Positions 27,511-36,346 of a stretch of DNA of 64,000 nucleotides are shown here, piece by piece. The position numbers and the translations under genes were made by a program. Source of the DNA: Alkalicoccobacillus plakortidis (GTDB taxonomy: Bacteria > Bacillota > Bacilli > Bacillales > Bacillaceae_D); assembly GCF_023703085.1 (NCBI RefSeq), contig NZ_JAMQJY010000001.1:2108001-2172000 (forward strand), in the 5' to 3' direction. The notes under the pieces were generated by a model. It made no database searches. It saw only the letters and a program-made list of their open reading frames with translations, and had not been told where the DNA came from. The stretch's first letter is position 1. Each line of letters starts with the position of its first letter.

Positions 27511-27942
27511 ATGGCCGTTATAAAAGCGTCTTCAAGCGATATTGATGTGTTGGCTCGACTAATGAGGGCAGAGGCAGAGGGTGAAGGGGAACAAGGTATG
27601 CTGATGGCCGGAAATGTAATGGTGAACCGCGCAAGAGTTCGGTGTTTAGATTTTTCAAACGTAAATACCATTCCGCAAGTAGCCTTTCAATCTCCTGGTG
27701 GGTTTGAAGCTGTTCAAAAAGGTTATTTCTATCAACGTGCTCGTGAACGTGACAAACGTTTGGCTAGGCGATTAATTAACGGTGAGCGGTTTTATCCAGC
27801 AGATAATGCCTTGTGGTTTTTTCGACCTGGAGGAGATTGTCCTGCGACTTGGTATGGCCAGGTGAATTCAGGAAGGTATAAGTCGCACTGCTTTTATATT
27901 CCAACACAAGAAGATTGTACAGAAGTTTATAATACGTTCTAA
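27511..27942 (+). CDS. cwlJ: Spore cortex hydrolase CwlJ
   Basis: Cortex-lytic enzyme of 143 residues held in the spore coat and activated by Ca-dipicolinate at germination. Hydrolase_2 (SleB-type) domain: DVLARLMRAEAEGEGEQGMLMAGNVMVNRARV with the catalytic glutamate of RAEAEGE, then FQSPGGFEAVQKGYFYQ and NALWFFRPGGDCPATWYGQV. No signal peptide, as expected for a protein made in the mother cell. AACGGAGGTGTACG precedes the ATG. Upstream SigE promoter; gerQ, needed for CwlJ placement, follows 21 bases later. Confidence 0.95.
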   Translation: MAVIKASSSDIDVLARLMRAEAEGEGEQGMLMAGNVMVNRARVRCLDFSNVNTIPQVAFQSPGGFEAVQKGYFYQRARERDKRLARRLINGERFYPADNALWFFRPGGDCPATWYGQVNSGRYKSHCFYIPTQEDCTEVYNTF

Positions 27943-27963
27943 TCAAAAAAGGAGTGAGCTAAC

Positions 27964-28444
27964 GTGTATCAGCAGCCTTGGAATTATAATTATCAAGCGA
28001 ATGGTTATTATGATCAGTATTACCGTCAACAGCCTCAGCAAGGTCAAGGGCAAGGACAGCCAGCACCTTACTTCTCGGCTCAGAACTATCAGACTCCTGG
28101 ATTTGCACAGCAAGCTCAGGCTGGTGCTACACCTGCAGAAGGGGGCTCCTCTCTGCCTATTGAGCAATCGTTTATCGAAAATATTCTTCGGTTAAATCGC
28201 GGGAAGAATGTGATTGTTCATCAAACGTTTGAAGGCAATGATGAGTGGGGTGCTCGTGTGTTCCGCGGGCGGCTTGAGGAAGCTTGGACGTGATCATATT
28301 ATTGTTAGCAACCCGGAGACGGGGGAGAGTTATCTTTTGTTAATGGTTAATTTGGATTGGGTGACATTTGATGAACCGATTACGTATTCATATCCATTCG
28401 GACAGCAAGACTCTTCGGATATCGGTACTTATTCGCCACGATAA
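27964..28444 (+). pseudogene. gerQ: Spore coat protein GerQ, frameshifted
   Basis: Coat protein cross-linked by transglutaminase and required for CwlJ localisation. The N-terminal half is rich in Gln, Tyr and Pro (YYRQQPQQGQGQGQP); the conserved C-terminal domain PIEQSFIENILRLNRGKNVIVHQTFEG breaks after RGRLEEA and continues in another frame as GRDHIIVSNPETGESYLLLMVNLDWVTFDEPI. Reading GCTTGG at 28282-28287 as GCTGG restores an uninterrupted 159-residue protein. GTG start after AAAGGAGTGAGCTAAC. The domain on both sides is fully conserved, which favours a sequence error over loss of function. Confidence 0.85.
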
Positions 28445-28473
28445 ACAGATAAAAAAATTTGATATTAAAAGAG

Positions 28474-28512
28474 AAGACTAACGATCCTTTCAATAGGGAC
28501 GTTAGTCTTTTT
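28474..28512 (+). terminator. Terminator of cwlJ-gerQ
   Basis: AAGACTAACG pairs with CGTTAGTCTT around a 16-base loop, followed by a T-run. Confidence 0.8.
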
Positions 28513-28542
28513 GATTTTTGGAATTGATTAGCGTATGGAGAT

Positions 28543-28690
28543 TCTGCAATCTCACCGCTACCAGGATGGGCGGCACGCTTTCCGTGGGCGGGCGTTGAAC
28601 TAAATCGGCTACGCCGTTTCATTTCAACCCTGCCCGTAAATCCCACCGGAGTCGGCCTGCCCATCCCGTCCGCTAGTACGAGCGTCTAAA
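28543..28690. repeat. Hairpin-rich intergenic repeat, copy A
   Basis: A GC-richer block in an AT-rich spacer. GGGCGGGCGTTGAA (from 28586) pairs with TTCAACCCTGCCCG (28623-28636), with the short dyad CGGC-TAC-GCCG (28606-28616) at its centre, and the block ends CGTCCGCTAG. A second, diverged copy lies at 35850-35985 with the same layout. It resembles a family of repeats I have seen between genes in Bacillaceae (CGCTTTCC...TCCGCTAG). Confidence 0.75.
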
Positions 28691-29060
28691 CTTTTAACAG
28701 ATTGTTACTGATGTGTTTGTTTAGTTATCTAAATCAAAGTTAGTATTTGGTGTGTAATCTAATATGTTAAAACAACCACAAACTCCACATTCCAAATAAA
28801 GCAAGAAAATACTTTTAAAAACATAATGAATAATACAAGAAAACACACTAGATTATCCATTATCTAACGTGATGAGACGAGCATTATTACCTTAGATTAG
28901 AAAAGCGAGATCTTTAATATCGTTTATCAAGTCTAGTTTGTACATATGCCTGTAGAGGCTCCATGTCAAAATCGACTTCCTTCTCTACTCCATTTTTAAT
29001 ATTCATTTGCATGGTGTCTTGCAGTTATTGCATTTCTCTGTTTCACCTACAAGACAATAT
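28691..29060. other. AT-rich gap without a recognisable gene
   Basis: About 370 bases between the repeat and the ywdK terminator. The only open frame with any codon-like pattern is a 32-codon minus-strand one (28914-29012) without a ribosome binding site. I see nothing else I can support. Confidence 0.5.
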
Positions 29061-29070
29061 AGTGTCCGAA

Positions 29071-29124
29071 CAAAACAAACGACGAAAAATCCATACAACT
29101 GGACCGTTCGTCGTTTTGTTTTTT
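29071..29124. terminator. Terminator of ywdK (bidirectional hairpin)
   Basis: AACGACGAA pairs with TTCGTCGTT, with an inner TCCA/TGGA stem; A-run on one side and T-run on the other. Confidence 0.75.
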
Positions 29125-29152
29125 ATGTGAGGCCTGATCTTTTGCCTCTTCC

Positions 29153-29527
29153 TTATAAGGACCTCACGGCAAATGTGCCTAGTAGGATCCAGCCTATGAT
29201 AAATGCTAGGCCTCCGATTGGTGTGATGGCACCGAGTTTTGTAATGCCTGTTAGAGCCATGACGTAGAGGCTACCGGAAAAGAAGATGATTCCAATAAGG
29301 AAGGCCCATCCTGCTCCTGTTAATAACGATGAGGATGTCATCTTCATACCTGCTAGGGCAACAGCTATTATGCCGAGGCCGTGAATCATGTGGTATTGCA
29401 CACCTGTTTGGTAATTTTTCATCATACGTTCTGAGATTCTAGGTTCTAATCCATGAGCACCAAATGCCCCAATACCTACTCCTAGAGCCATTACGATGCT
29501 TCCGATTAACAAGAATAATTTAACCAT
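29153..29527 (-). CDS. ywdK: DUF423 membrane protein YwdK
   Basis: A 124-residue membrane protein of the DUF423 family with four hydrophobic segments. Family marks: the N-terminal GVGIGAFGAHGLEPRISERMMKNYQTGVQYHMIHGLGIIAVA and the central FSGSLYVMALTGITKLGAITPIGGLAFIIGW. Function unknown. It lies beside gerQ in B. subtilis as well. GAGAGAGGAAG lies upstream of the ATG, with AAGTTGTACAT in between. Confidence 0.9.
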   Translation of the reverse strand: MVKLFLLIGSIVMALGVGIGAFGAHGLEPRISERMMKNYQTGVQYHMIHGLGIIAVALAGMKMTSSSLLTGAGWAFLIGIIFFSGSLYVMALTGITKLGAITPIGGLAFIIGWILLGTFAVRSL

Positions 29528-29667
29528 ATGTACAACTTCCTCTCTTCTCTTACATCGTTTCTTTCTAATAGAGTATCATACCTTCTATAGGCAATAATTC
29601 ATAACGCGAAACTGTCATCGAATCCTCATTTCTATTAGTATAGAAGAATGGAGGTGTTTACATACAT

Positions 29668-30279
29668 ATGAATAACGTGACCGTGCGCCCTTATACACTA
29701 GCTGATTATCAGGCCTTATTACAAATACAAAAAGAAGCGTTTCCTCCACCATTCCCTTCAGAGCTTTGGTGGCAAGAAGCGCACATTCAAAGCCATGTCG
29801 ATACGTTTCCCGAGGGTGCATTACTAGCCGAGGTGAACGGAGTTGCTGCTGGATCTGCCACCTCACTCCTTGTAGATTATGATGGCAAGGACCACACTTG
29901 GGATGAAATCTCTGACTTGGGATTTATCCGGCGCAGTCATAAGCCAAGTGGCGATAGCTTATATGGAATTGACCTTTGTGTCAGGCCCAGTATGCGTGGA
30001 CAAGGGGTCGCTCAAGCTTTATATGAAGCACGTAAACAAACGGTACGCGACTTTAAACTAAAGCGATTTATCGCGGCATGTCGCATTCCAGGCTACCATC
30101 ACCACGCCGAAGAACTGTCAGTACAAGAGTATGTGCAATCAGTTCAAATGGAAACACTTAAAGATCAGGTCTTAACATTTATGCTTAAGCAAGGCTTAAA
30201 CCCGATCTCCATTCTTCCTAACTATGTTGAAGATACAGAGTCACTTGACTACGCTGTTTTAGTTGAATGGTTGCGATAG
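29668..30279 (+). CDS. GNAT family N-acetyltransferase
   Basis: A 203-residue acetyl-CoA dependent acyltransferase. The acetyl-CoA loop is CVRPSMRGQGVAQALYEARK (R/Q-x-x-G-x-G/A form). The N-terminus VRPYTLADYQALLQIQKEAFPPPF and the C-terminal YAVLVEWLR complete a single GNAT domain. Start ATG after GGAGGTGTTTACATAC. Substrate unknown; neighbours give no hint. Transcribed alone, divergent from ywdK and convergent with the put operon. Confidence 0.85.
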   Translation: MNNVTVRPYTLADYQALLQIQKEAFPPPFPSELWWQEAHIQSHVDTFPEGALLAEVNGVAAGSATSLLVDYDGKDHTWDEISDLGFIRRSHKPSGDSLYGIDLCVRPSMRGQGVAQALYEARKQTVRDFKLKRFIAACRIPGYHHHAEELSVQEYVQSVQMETLKDQVLTFMLKQGLNPISILPNYVEDTESLDYAVLVEWLR

Positions 30280-31500
30280 CTAGTTTTGATCACGGCGTAG
30301 CTTTTTTAAGACCATAATATCAATGAGGAGCTGACATTTAAGATTAAAGTTATCAAAGCGGATAGCAGTCAGCTCTTGAATTTGTTTCAGACGGTACGAC
30401 AAGGTATTCGGGTGGATAAACAGCTGTTCTGAAGCTGCTTTTACTCGGCAATTATTAATTAAATAGAGTTCAATTGTTTTAATAAATTCTGTTTGGCTGA
30501 CTGCGTCTTTTCGTTCAAGAATTAGAAGATCTGGATTTTGATAACCTGTTTCTACTTGAATGTGAGAAAACGTCTCCAAATACCTAAACATGCCAAGCTG
30601 CAAAAATTCTCTGCGGTCCATAGGTTGATCCCCAAGCATCTCTGCAACGTTAATAACCTGTAGCGATTCTTGATAACCCCTGGCTAGTTCACCTAAATTT
30701 AAACAAGAGCGGCTAATACCCATCCACATCTCGGCATATTCCTCGTCACTGACCTCGTGCCTTAGAGCTTTGAGCATACTTCTAATGGTAAAAGGGGTCG
30801 GATACTCACCTGTTAATACAATAATTTGACCTTTATGCGTTAACACATAGCTATTCGGCAAAGCTATTTTACGTAGTGCCTCTGCCCTTTTAGGAAGTGG
30901 TGCTTCTTTTGCTTGTGATATCACTGTGACAACAAGATGTCGTGTATAAGGAATGCCTTCTTGCTGCGCTAGTTCCTGCAATTTTTGTTTTGATGAGATG
31001 GTGTTACCAAGTGCCGCTTGATACACTCGGTCTGCTGTTTCACTTTTTGCGAGCTTAAGAACATGGCTCTCATACATAATTTGTGCAAGATGATTAACGG
31101 ACGCTTCAAAAAATTGCAGCTCCGTGTCTGTTAATGCCTGCTGATGCTCCTGAATCCATATGTATCCTTGGATTTCTCCTTTGTATCGAATCGTTTTGAC
31201 AATCCTAGCGTTAAGACCTATTTCTTCAATCTGTCCTACAGTAAAACGCTCTTCACTCTCTTGTAACTTTTCGATGATTCCGCACTCTAAGAACTTATCA
31301 TATATGTGTTGTGGACATTTTTTCGAGAATATCGTCTGTTGATTAGCTAGATCGAATTGGTGTATATGGTAGGAATGATAAGCGGCTAATGAAAAATCTG
31401 CACTTTCAAGAATAACTGGTCGCTTTAGTTCCCTACTCGTACAATCAATAATTTCTCCAATCTCAGATAAAGATTCAAGCTGTTTTAGAGGCTTGTCCAT
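30280..31500 (-). CDS. putR: Proline-responsive regulator PutR (PucR family)
   Basis: A 406-residue regulator that in B. subtilis senses proline and activates putBCP. N-terminal sensor region, a central GGDEF-like CdaR segment, and a C-terminal Fis-like helix-turn-helix: TIELYLINNCRVKAASEQLFIHPNTLSYRLKQIQELTAIRF. The ATG giving MDKPLKQLESL has AGGAGG nine bases upstream; an ATG three codons earlier abuts the site. It follows putB-putC-putP on the same strand but after a terminator hairpin, so it has partly separate expression. Assignment to PutR rests on domain type plus location. Confidence 0.88.
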   Translation of the reverse strand: MDKPLKQLESLSEIGEIIDCTSRELKRPVILESADFSLAAYHSYHIHQFDLANQQTIFSKKCPQHIYDKFLECGIIEKLQESEERFTVGQIEEIGLNARIVKTIRYKGEIQGYIWIQEHQQALTDTELQFFEASVNHLAQIMYESHVLKLAKSETADRVYQAALGNTISSKQKLQELAQQEGIPYTRHLVVTVISQAKEAPLPKRAEALRKIALPNSYVLTHKGQIIVLTGEYPTPFTIRSMLKALRHEVSDEEYAEMWMGISRSCLNLGELARGYQESLQVINVAEMLGDQPMDRREFLQLGMFRYLETFSHIQVETGYQNPDLLILERKDAVSQTEFIKTIELYLINNCRVKAASEQLFIHPNTLSYRLKQIQELTAIRFDNFNLKCQLLIDIMVLKKLRRDQN

Positions 31501-31575
31501 ACCCAACATCCTCCTGCACCGTTTTTACCCCTATCATACTTGTATTATGACTAGTTGTATAGAGATTAGCACAGC

Positions 31576-31604
31576 AAAACCCCCAAGAATCACTTGAGGG
31601 TTTT
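31576..31604 (-). terminator. Terminator after putP
   Basis: On the minus strand AAACCCTCAAG pairs with CTTGGGGGTTT around TGATT, ending in a short T-run. Confidence 0.6.
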
Positions 31605-31611
31605 ACACGGT

Positions 31612-33090
31612 TTACGAAAGTCTTTTTACTTCATCAAATTGCTCAACTGTTTTTGAAGTCGGTGCTGCGGTTAACAAACTCACTGCATAAATCATGATGA
31701 CACTGACAATAAAACCAGGGATCAGCTCATACAGATTTTCCGATAATCCAATTCTGCTTGAAAAATCAAATTGAGACCAAATGACAACAACGACCGCCCC
31801 TGATATGATACCTGCCAATGCTCCCCATGTATTCATTCTGCGCCAGAATAGGCTAAGTAGTACAACAGGGCCAAATGATGCACCAAATCCAACCCAAGCA
31901 TAACTTACCATGTCTAAAATGGAGCTTGGTTGCACCCACGCAATACTTAGCGCAAAAGCTGTAATGATAAATACCGCTATTCTTCCTACTGCCACCAGCT
32001 CTTTTTCCGAAGCTTGGCGTCGGAAAAAGGTTTTGTACAAGTCGTCTGTCAACGAACTAGATGTCACTAATAGTTGTGACGAAACGGTACTCATAACCGC
32101 AGCTAAAAGTGCCGCAAGAATAAATCCAGTAATAATTGGATGGAATAAAATATTTCCTAATTGAATAAAAATTGTTTCTGGATCGGCAATTTCCATCCCT
32201 TGCTGTGCATAATAAGCAAGGCCAATCATTCCAGTGAAAACTGCGCCTAATAGTGAAATAATCATCCAGCTCATCCCAATGTGCCGTGCTTTTTTAGCTC
32301 CTTTAGACGTAGTCAAAGCCATAAAGCGAACAATAATATGCGGCTGACCGAAATAGCCTAATCCCCATCCAAGAAATGAGATAATACCTATTGCACTCAT
32401 ACCGGTAAATAAATTTAACATACTGGGATCAATTGCACGAACTTCACTTACTGCCTCAGTTGGTCCTCCTAATGTAATCAGAGTCACAATTGGTACAAGA
32501 ACCAAGGCAACCATCATAATCATACCTTGCACAACATCTGTCCAGCTAACAGCCAAAAATCCTCCAACTAGCGTATAGACAAGCGTGACACCAACTAATA
32601 CTAAAATACCTGTTGTATAGTTCATATTGAGTACATTTTCAAATAGTACTCCACCAGCAACCATACCTGAAGCAATATAAAAGGTAAAAAAGATTAAAAT
32701 GACAAGACTTGAAAAAATCCGTAATACTCTCGTTCGATCACCAAAGCGATTCTCAAAATAACCAGGGATGGTAATCGAGTTATTCGCAACCTCTGTAAAA
32801 GTTCGCAAGCGTGGCGCCACATATAACCAATTTAAGTAGGCACCTAACGATAGTCCAATCGCAATCCAAGCTGCACGAAATCCTTCATCGAATATTGCAC
32901 CCGGCAGTCCCATAAGCAGCCAACCACTCATGTCTGACGCCCCTGCACTAAGTGCCGCAACACCTGGTGTTAATCCTCTTCCACCCAGCATGTAATCTGA
33001 GTGCGATGACGTACGCTTATAGGCATAATAGCCAATCAATAGCATCGCCACCATATACACAACAATCGATCCAGTTAAATATCCGTTCAC
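31612..33090 (-). CDS. putP: Sodium/proline symporter PutP
   Basis: Solute:sodium symporter of 492 residues with about 13 membrane helices that imports proline for use as carbon and nitrogen source. Marks: YMLGGRGLTPGVAALSAGASDMSGWLLMGLPG (sodium site region), GYFENRFGDRT, the SSQLLVTSSSLTDDLYK segment and the C-terminal helices. The GTG start after GGAGGGG is preferred over a start nine codons upstream without a site. It sits downstream of putC with a hairpin in the gap, so transcript levels probably drop between them. Confidence 0.94.
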   Translation of the reverse strand: MNGYLTGSIVVYMVAMLLIGYYAYKRTSSHSDYMLGGRGLTPGVAALSAGASDMSGWLLMGLPGAIFDEGFRAAWIAIGLSLGAYLNWLYVAPRLRTFTEVANNSITIPGYFENRFGDRTRVLRIFSSLVILIFFTFYIASGMVAGGVLFENVLNMNYTTGILVLVGVTLVYTLVGGFLAVSWTDVVQGMIMMVALVLVPIVTLITLGGPTEAVSEVRAIDPSMLNLFTGMSAIGIISFLGWGLGYFGQPHIIVRFMALTTSKGAKKARHIGMSWMIISLLGAVFTGMIGLAYYAQQGMEIADPETIFIQLGNILFHPIITGFILAALLAAVMSTVSSQLLVTSSSLTDDLYKTFFRRQASEKELVAVGRIAVFIITAFALSIAWVQPSSILDMVSYAWVGFGASFGPVVLLSLFWRRMNTWGALAGIISGAVVVVIWSQFDFSSRIGLSENLYELIPGFIVSVIMIYAVSLLTAAPTSKTVEQFDEVKRLS

Positions 33091-33127
33091 ATAACCCCTC
33101 CAATACAAAATTCCCAACTAGTGTAAC

Positions 33128-33161
33128 AAAAAATGAGGCGGAATAAAAACCGCCCCATCAT
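33128..33161 (-). terminator. Hairpin between putC and putP
   Basis: On the minus strand ATGGGGCGG pairs with CCGCCTCAT (one mismatch) and is followed by six T. It looks like a partial terminator inside the put operon. Confidence 0.6.
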
Positions 33162-33173
33162 GTATACCCGTAT

Positions 33174-34724
33174 TTAGTATGTTTCACTCACTGTTTTTGC
33201 ATTCATGTGCAAAGTTAGGTAATCTGGCCCACCTGCTTTTGAATCGGTCCCAGACATTTTGAACCCTCCAAATGGATGATAACCAACAATAGCACCTGTG
33301 CAATTACGATTAAAGTATAGATTTCCTACATGGAATTCTTGCTTAGCACGTTCAATGTGAGCACGATTGTTCGTAATAACAGCTCCTGTTAAACCATATT
33401 CCGTATTATTTGCCACCTGAAGCGCCTCATCAAAGCTTGAGACCTTAGAGAATGCAAGGACTGGTCCAAAAATTTCTTCCTGCATGATACGTGCTTCAGG
33501 ATCAACATCAGCAAAGATCGTTGGTTGGATAAAGAAACCTTTGGAGTCATCACCCGTTCCTCCACTGACTAAACGACCCTCGTCTTTGCCAATTTCAATG
33601 TAACCCATGATTTTTTCATAAGAAGCAGCATCAATGACAGGACCCATATACGTTGAGTGTTTCTCAGGATTTCCTGTTGTTTGTTCCTCTGTAATCTCAA
33701 TCACTCGTTTTAACACTTCATCATACACGTCTGCATGTACTACCGCTCTTGATCCTGCCGAGCACTTTTGACCTGCAAATCCAAATGCTGATGCGAAAAT
33801 AGACTGAGCCGCAAGCTCAACATCTCCGTCTTTATCTACAACTACAGTGTCCTTGCCACCCATTTCAGCAATCACTTGCTTTAGATGCTGCTGTCCAGGA
33901 TGTACAACGGCCGCGCGTTCAAAAATACGCGTTCCAACTTCACGTGACCCAGTAAAAGTAATAATACTTGTTTTCGGATGATCAACAAGTGTGTCCCCTA
34001 CCTCAGATCCACTACCAGGAACAAAGTTAATCACTCCGTTTGGCACGCCTGCCTCCTCTAAAACCTCAACAAAACGAGCGGCAATGATAGGAGTTGCACT
34101 AGCTGGCTTTAGAACAACCGTGTTCCCCGTTACAAGAGGAGCTACTGTAATACCTGCCATGATCGCAAATAAGAAGTTCCAAGGTGGAATAGACACCGTT
34201 ACACCAGTTGGCGTGTAGATATATTGATTGTATTCCCCTTCACGGCTAGTAATTGGTTTTCCATTTGCAAGTTCAATCATCTGTCTTGCATAATACTCCA
34301 AGAAATCGATTGCTTCCGCTGTATCAGCATCTGCTTCCTTCCAAGGTTTACCCGCTTCCTTCACAAGCAACGCCGAGAACTCATGCTTCTGACGACGAAC
34401 AATCGCCGCTGCACGGAATAAAATATTTGCACGCTCTTCCGCTTTTGTATATCTCCATGATTCAAAAGCTGTAGCTGCAGACTCAATCGCCTTCTCTGCT
34501 AACTCTTTTGTTGCTTTTGATACACTTCCGATCACTTCGTCTTTTTTAGCGGGATTGTAAGAAACAATCTTGTCTTCTGTAATAATTCGCTCCCCATTAA
34601 TAACAAGCGGATAATCTTTTCCAAGCCATTCCTTGTTTACGGTTTTAAGAGCTTTCTCAAATGCTTGCTGGTTTTCTTTTACACTGAAATCTGTAAATGG
34701 CTCATGTCTATAAGGTGTAGTCAT
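33174..34724 (-). CDS. putC: 1-pyrroline-5-carboxylate dehydrogenase PutC
   Basis: NAD-dependent aldehyde dehydrogenase of 516 residues, oxidising glutamate semialdehyde/P5C to glutamate. Marks: [28 protein letters not shown], the cofactor loop [16 protein letters not shown], the general base glutamate in [12 protein letters not shown], and the catalytic cysteine in [13 protein letters not shown]. The C-terminal [22 protein letters not shown] is typical of the RocA/PutC group. Follows putB by 17 bases. AAGGGGACG precedes the ATG. Assigned as PutC by operon. Confidence 0.96.
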   Translation of the reverse strand: MTTPYRHEPFTDFSVKENQQAFEKALKTVNKEWLGKDYPLVINGERIITEDKIVSYNPAKKDEVIGSVSKATKELAEKAIESAATAFESWRYTKAEERANILFRAAAIVRRQKHEFSALLVKEAGKPWKEADADTAEAIDFLEYYARQMIELANGKPITSREGEYNQYIYTPTGVTVSIPPWNFLFAIMAGITVAPLVTGNTVVLKPASATPIIAARFVEVLEEAGVPNGVINFVPGSGSEVGDTLVDHPKTSIITFTGSREVGTRIFERAAVVHPGQQHLKQVIAEMGGKDTVVVDKDGDVELAAQSIFASAFGFAGQKCSAGSRAVVHADVYDEVLKRVIEITEEQTTGNPEKHSTYMGPVIDAASYEKIMGYIEIGKDEGRLVSGGTGDDSKGFFIQPTIFADVDPEARIMQEEIFGPVLAFSKVSSFDEALQVANNTEYGLTGAVITNNRAHIERAKQEFHVGNLYFNRNCTGAIVGYHPFGGFKMSGTDSKAGGPDYLTLHMNAKTVSETY

Positions 34725-34741
34725 TTTATCGTCCCCTTAGC

Positions 34742-35659
34742 TTATTTTTTGGTTAATCCCTTTAATGCAAAACTAATATTAGAAGGCTTTTCTGCTAACC
34801 TTCTCATGAAGTACCCGTACCAATCATCCCCGTAAGGCATATAAATTCGTACATTGTACCCTTCATTCTTTAGGACCTGCTGTGTTTTTGTACGCATCCC
34901 ATAGAGCATTTGGAATTCAAATTGATCCTTTGCAATTCCGTCTTCCTTCACCAATTGCTTAGTGAATTCAACCATCTCATCATCATGAGTCGCAATCGCT
35001 GTATAGTTGCCACCTTCAAGCTGCTTACGGATGAGCTTTTTGAAATTTTCACGAATATCTTCTTTCTCTGTATGAGCGACTTGAGCAGATTCCTTATACG
35101 CACCTTTGACTAAGCGGATAAATGGCTGCAGTTCATTTAAATCTTGCAAATCTGCCTCTGAACGGTACAAATATGCTTGAATCACCGTACCAATTTGTTC
35201 ATATTGCTGCTTTAATTCTCGAAAAAGCTCAAGCGTCGCTTCACATCTTGACTCATTCTCCATATCAATTGTGACTAAGATGTTATGGGCAGAAGCAACT
35301 TTCATAATCTCGTGCATATTCTCTCGTACTAGATTCATATCAATATCCAGTCCAAGAGAAGTAAGTTTGACCGACACTTGTGTTTGAAGATTCTTTGCTG
35401 CAATCGTTTCAATCGTACGTATACATTCCTGTGTACGTTCACGCGCAACTTGTTCATCCATCACAAACTCACCTAAATGATCCACGGTTACTTGAATGCC
35501 ATTTTTATTCAATTGTTGAATGTGCTTAATGGATGAATCAAAATCAATTCCTCCAATAATGTTTCCGGTGGCAATTGATTTGCCCCACCTTTTAGCCATA
35601 AAATTTAATCCACGATTTTTAGACAAAAATAAGAAAAAGTCTCTGCTCAAAGCGTCCAT
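34742..35659 (-). CDS. putB: Proline dehydrogenase PutB
   Basis: FAD-dependent monofunctional proline dehydrogenase of 305 residues, oxidising proline to P5C for the next enzyme. Beta/alpha barrel with VTVDHLGEFV, SVKLTSLGLDID, VTIDMENES, QAYLYRSEADL, RLVKGAYKE, ATHDDEM, FEFQMLYGMR and YMPYGDDWYGYFMRRLAEKPSN, the standard ordered motifs including the substrate Y..RR segment. The ATG with GAGGTGTTCTGG in front is preferred over one seven codons upstream. First gene of the put operon. Confidence 0.95.
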   Translation of the reverse strand: MDALSRDFFLFLSKNRGLNFMAKRWGKSIATGNIIGGIDFDSSIKHIQQLNKNGIQVTVDHLGEFVMDEQVARERTQECIRTIETIAAKNLQTQVSVKLTSLGLDIDMNLVRENMHEIMKVASAHNILVTIDMENESRCEATLELFRELKQQYEQIGTVIQAYLYRSEADLQDLNELQPFIRLVKGAYKESAQVAHTEKEDIRENFKKLIRKQLEGGNYTAIATHDDEMVEFTKQLVKEDGIAKDQFEFQMLYGMRTKTQQVLKNEGYNVRIYMPYGDDWYGYFMRRLAEKPSNISFALKGLTKK

Positions 35660-35762
35660 CCAGAACACCTCATCCTTCACTGTTACTACTCTTATTTTAC
35701 GTGATTAAAATTTATCTTAGCAATATTCTAACAATACAACGTTTTCATATAAATATTGTGGA

Positions 35763-35790
35763 TTACACACAAAGATTATTTTGTGTGTAA
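35763..35790. promoter_or_regulatory. Palindrome upstream of the put operon, candidate PutR site
   Basis: TTACACACAAA, six bases, TTTGTGTGTAA: a perfect 11-bp dyad about 100 bases before putB. On the minus strand a possible promoter follows (TTGTAT, 17 bases, GATAAA), so the dyad lies upstream of the -35, a position suited to an activator. PutR as the binder is inferred from the operon. Confidence 0.55.
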
Positions 35791-35849
35791 GATCCGATGA
35801 CATGAGGGATTGATAAAAGAAAAAATAGTAGTGGTTGTTCTATAATAGC

Positions 35850-35985
35850 TGTTTCGATTTCGCTTTCGAAAGTTGAGGCTACCGCGGACAGACTTTGAAC
35901 TAAACTGGCTTTGCCAATTCAATTCAATAAGTCTGTTTATCCCGCAGATGTCGGTCCGTAAATTTCGTCCGCTAGCTTTAGGATA
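35850..35985. repeat. Hairpin-rich intergenic repeat, copy B
   Basis: Diverged copy of the element at 28543-28690. Shared blocks: TTGAACTAAA, GGCT..GCC, ATTCAA, GTCGGTC/GTCGGCC, and CGTCCGCTAG. The stems pair with changed bases: GGACAGACTTTGAA with TTCAATAAGTCTGTT, and TGGC-TTT-GCCA (35906-35916) where copy A has CGGC-TAC-GCCG. The rest of this ~350-base spacer holds only the put promoter region. Confidence 0.75.
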
Positions 35986-36012
35986 GATGATTCATAGTGG
36001 GAATAAAGTCAA

Positions 36013-36276
36013 TTAAAAATCAAAGAGGCTACCTGGTTTCTCTTTTTCTTCTTGAACGATTGGGGTAGATGTTGTTGGGACAGTAGGTTTTTCGGAGTTT
36101 GTTGGCAACGAAGCTGTAGATACGTGAGTTGGACTAACTTTTAGTAATCGACAATATCCTTCTATCACCGATGTGTACTCTCGAATGGCTTGTTGATCTT
36201 GTTGCTTGATTGCCTGCTTTAGTAAGTTAAGCTGTTCTTCCATATTTTTCACTACATGCTCTGCAGAAATATTCAT
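36013..36276 (-). CDS. ywdI: YwdI family protein (DUF5327)
   Basis: An 87-residue soluble protein: an N-terminal helical part (NISAEHVVKNMEEQLNLLKQAIKQQDQQAIREYTSVIEGYCRLL) and a Thr/Pro/Ser-rich tail ending GSLFDF. It matches the pattern of YwdI/DUF5327 proteins, found beside ung in B. subtilis; function unknown. The ATG with GAAAGAGGTGAGCACG in front is chosen over one seven codons earlier. Confidence 0.7.
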   Translation of the reverse strand: MNISAEHVVKNMEEQLNLLKQAIKQQDQQAIREYTSVIEGYCRLLKVSPTHVSTASLPTNSEKPTVPTTSTPIVQEEKEKPGSLFDF

Positions 36277-36308
36277 CGTGCTCACCTCTTTCATCATTAG
36301 TTTAGCAC

Positions 36309-36341
36309 AAAAAAAGGACTGCCCAAAGATCTGGACACTCC
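36309..36341 (-). terminator. Terminator of the short GlnR-like gene
   Basis: On the minus strand GGAGTGTCC pairs imperfectly with GGGCAGTCC and is followed by seven T. It sits right after the stop, showing that the gene really ends there. Confidence 0.65.
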
Positions 36342-36346
36342 TATGC

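Noticed and set aside
28914..29012. A 32-codon minus-strand frame (MQMNIKNGVEKEVDF...)
   Set aside because: No ribosome binding site and no recognisable family; kept only as part of the described gap.
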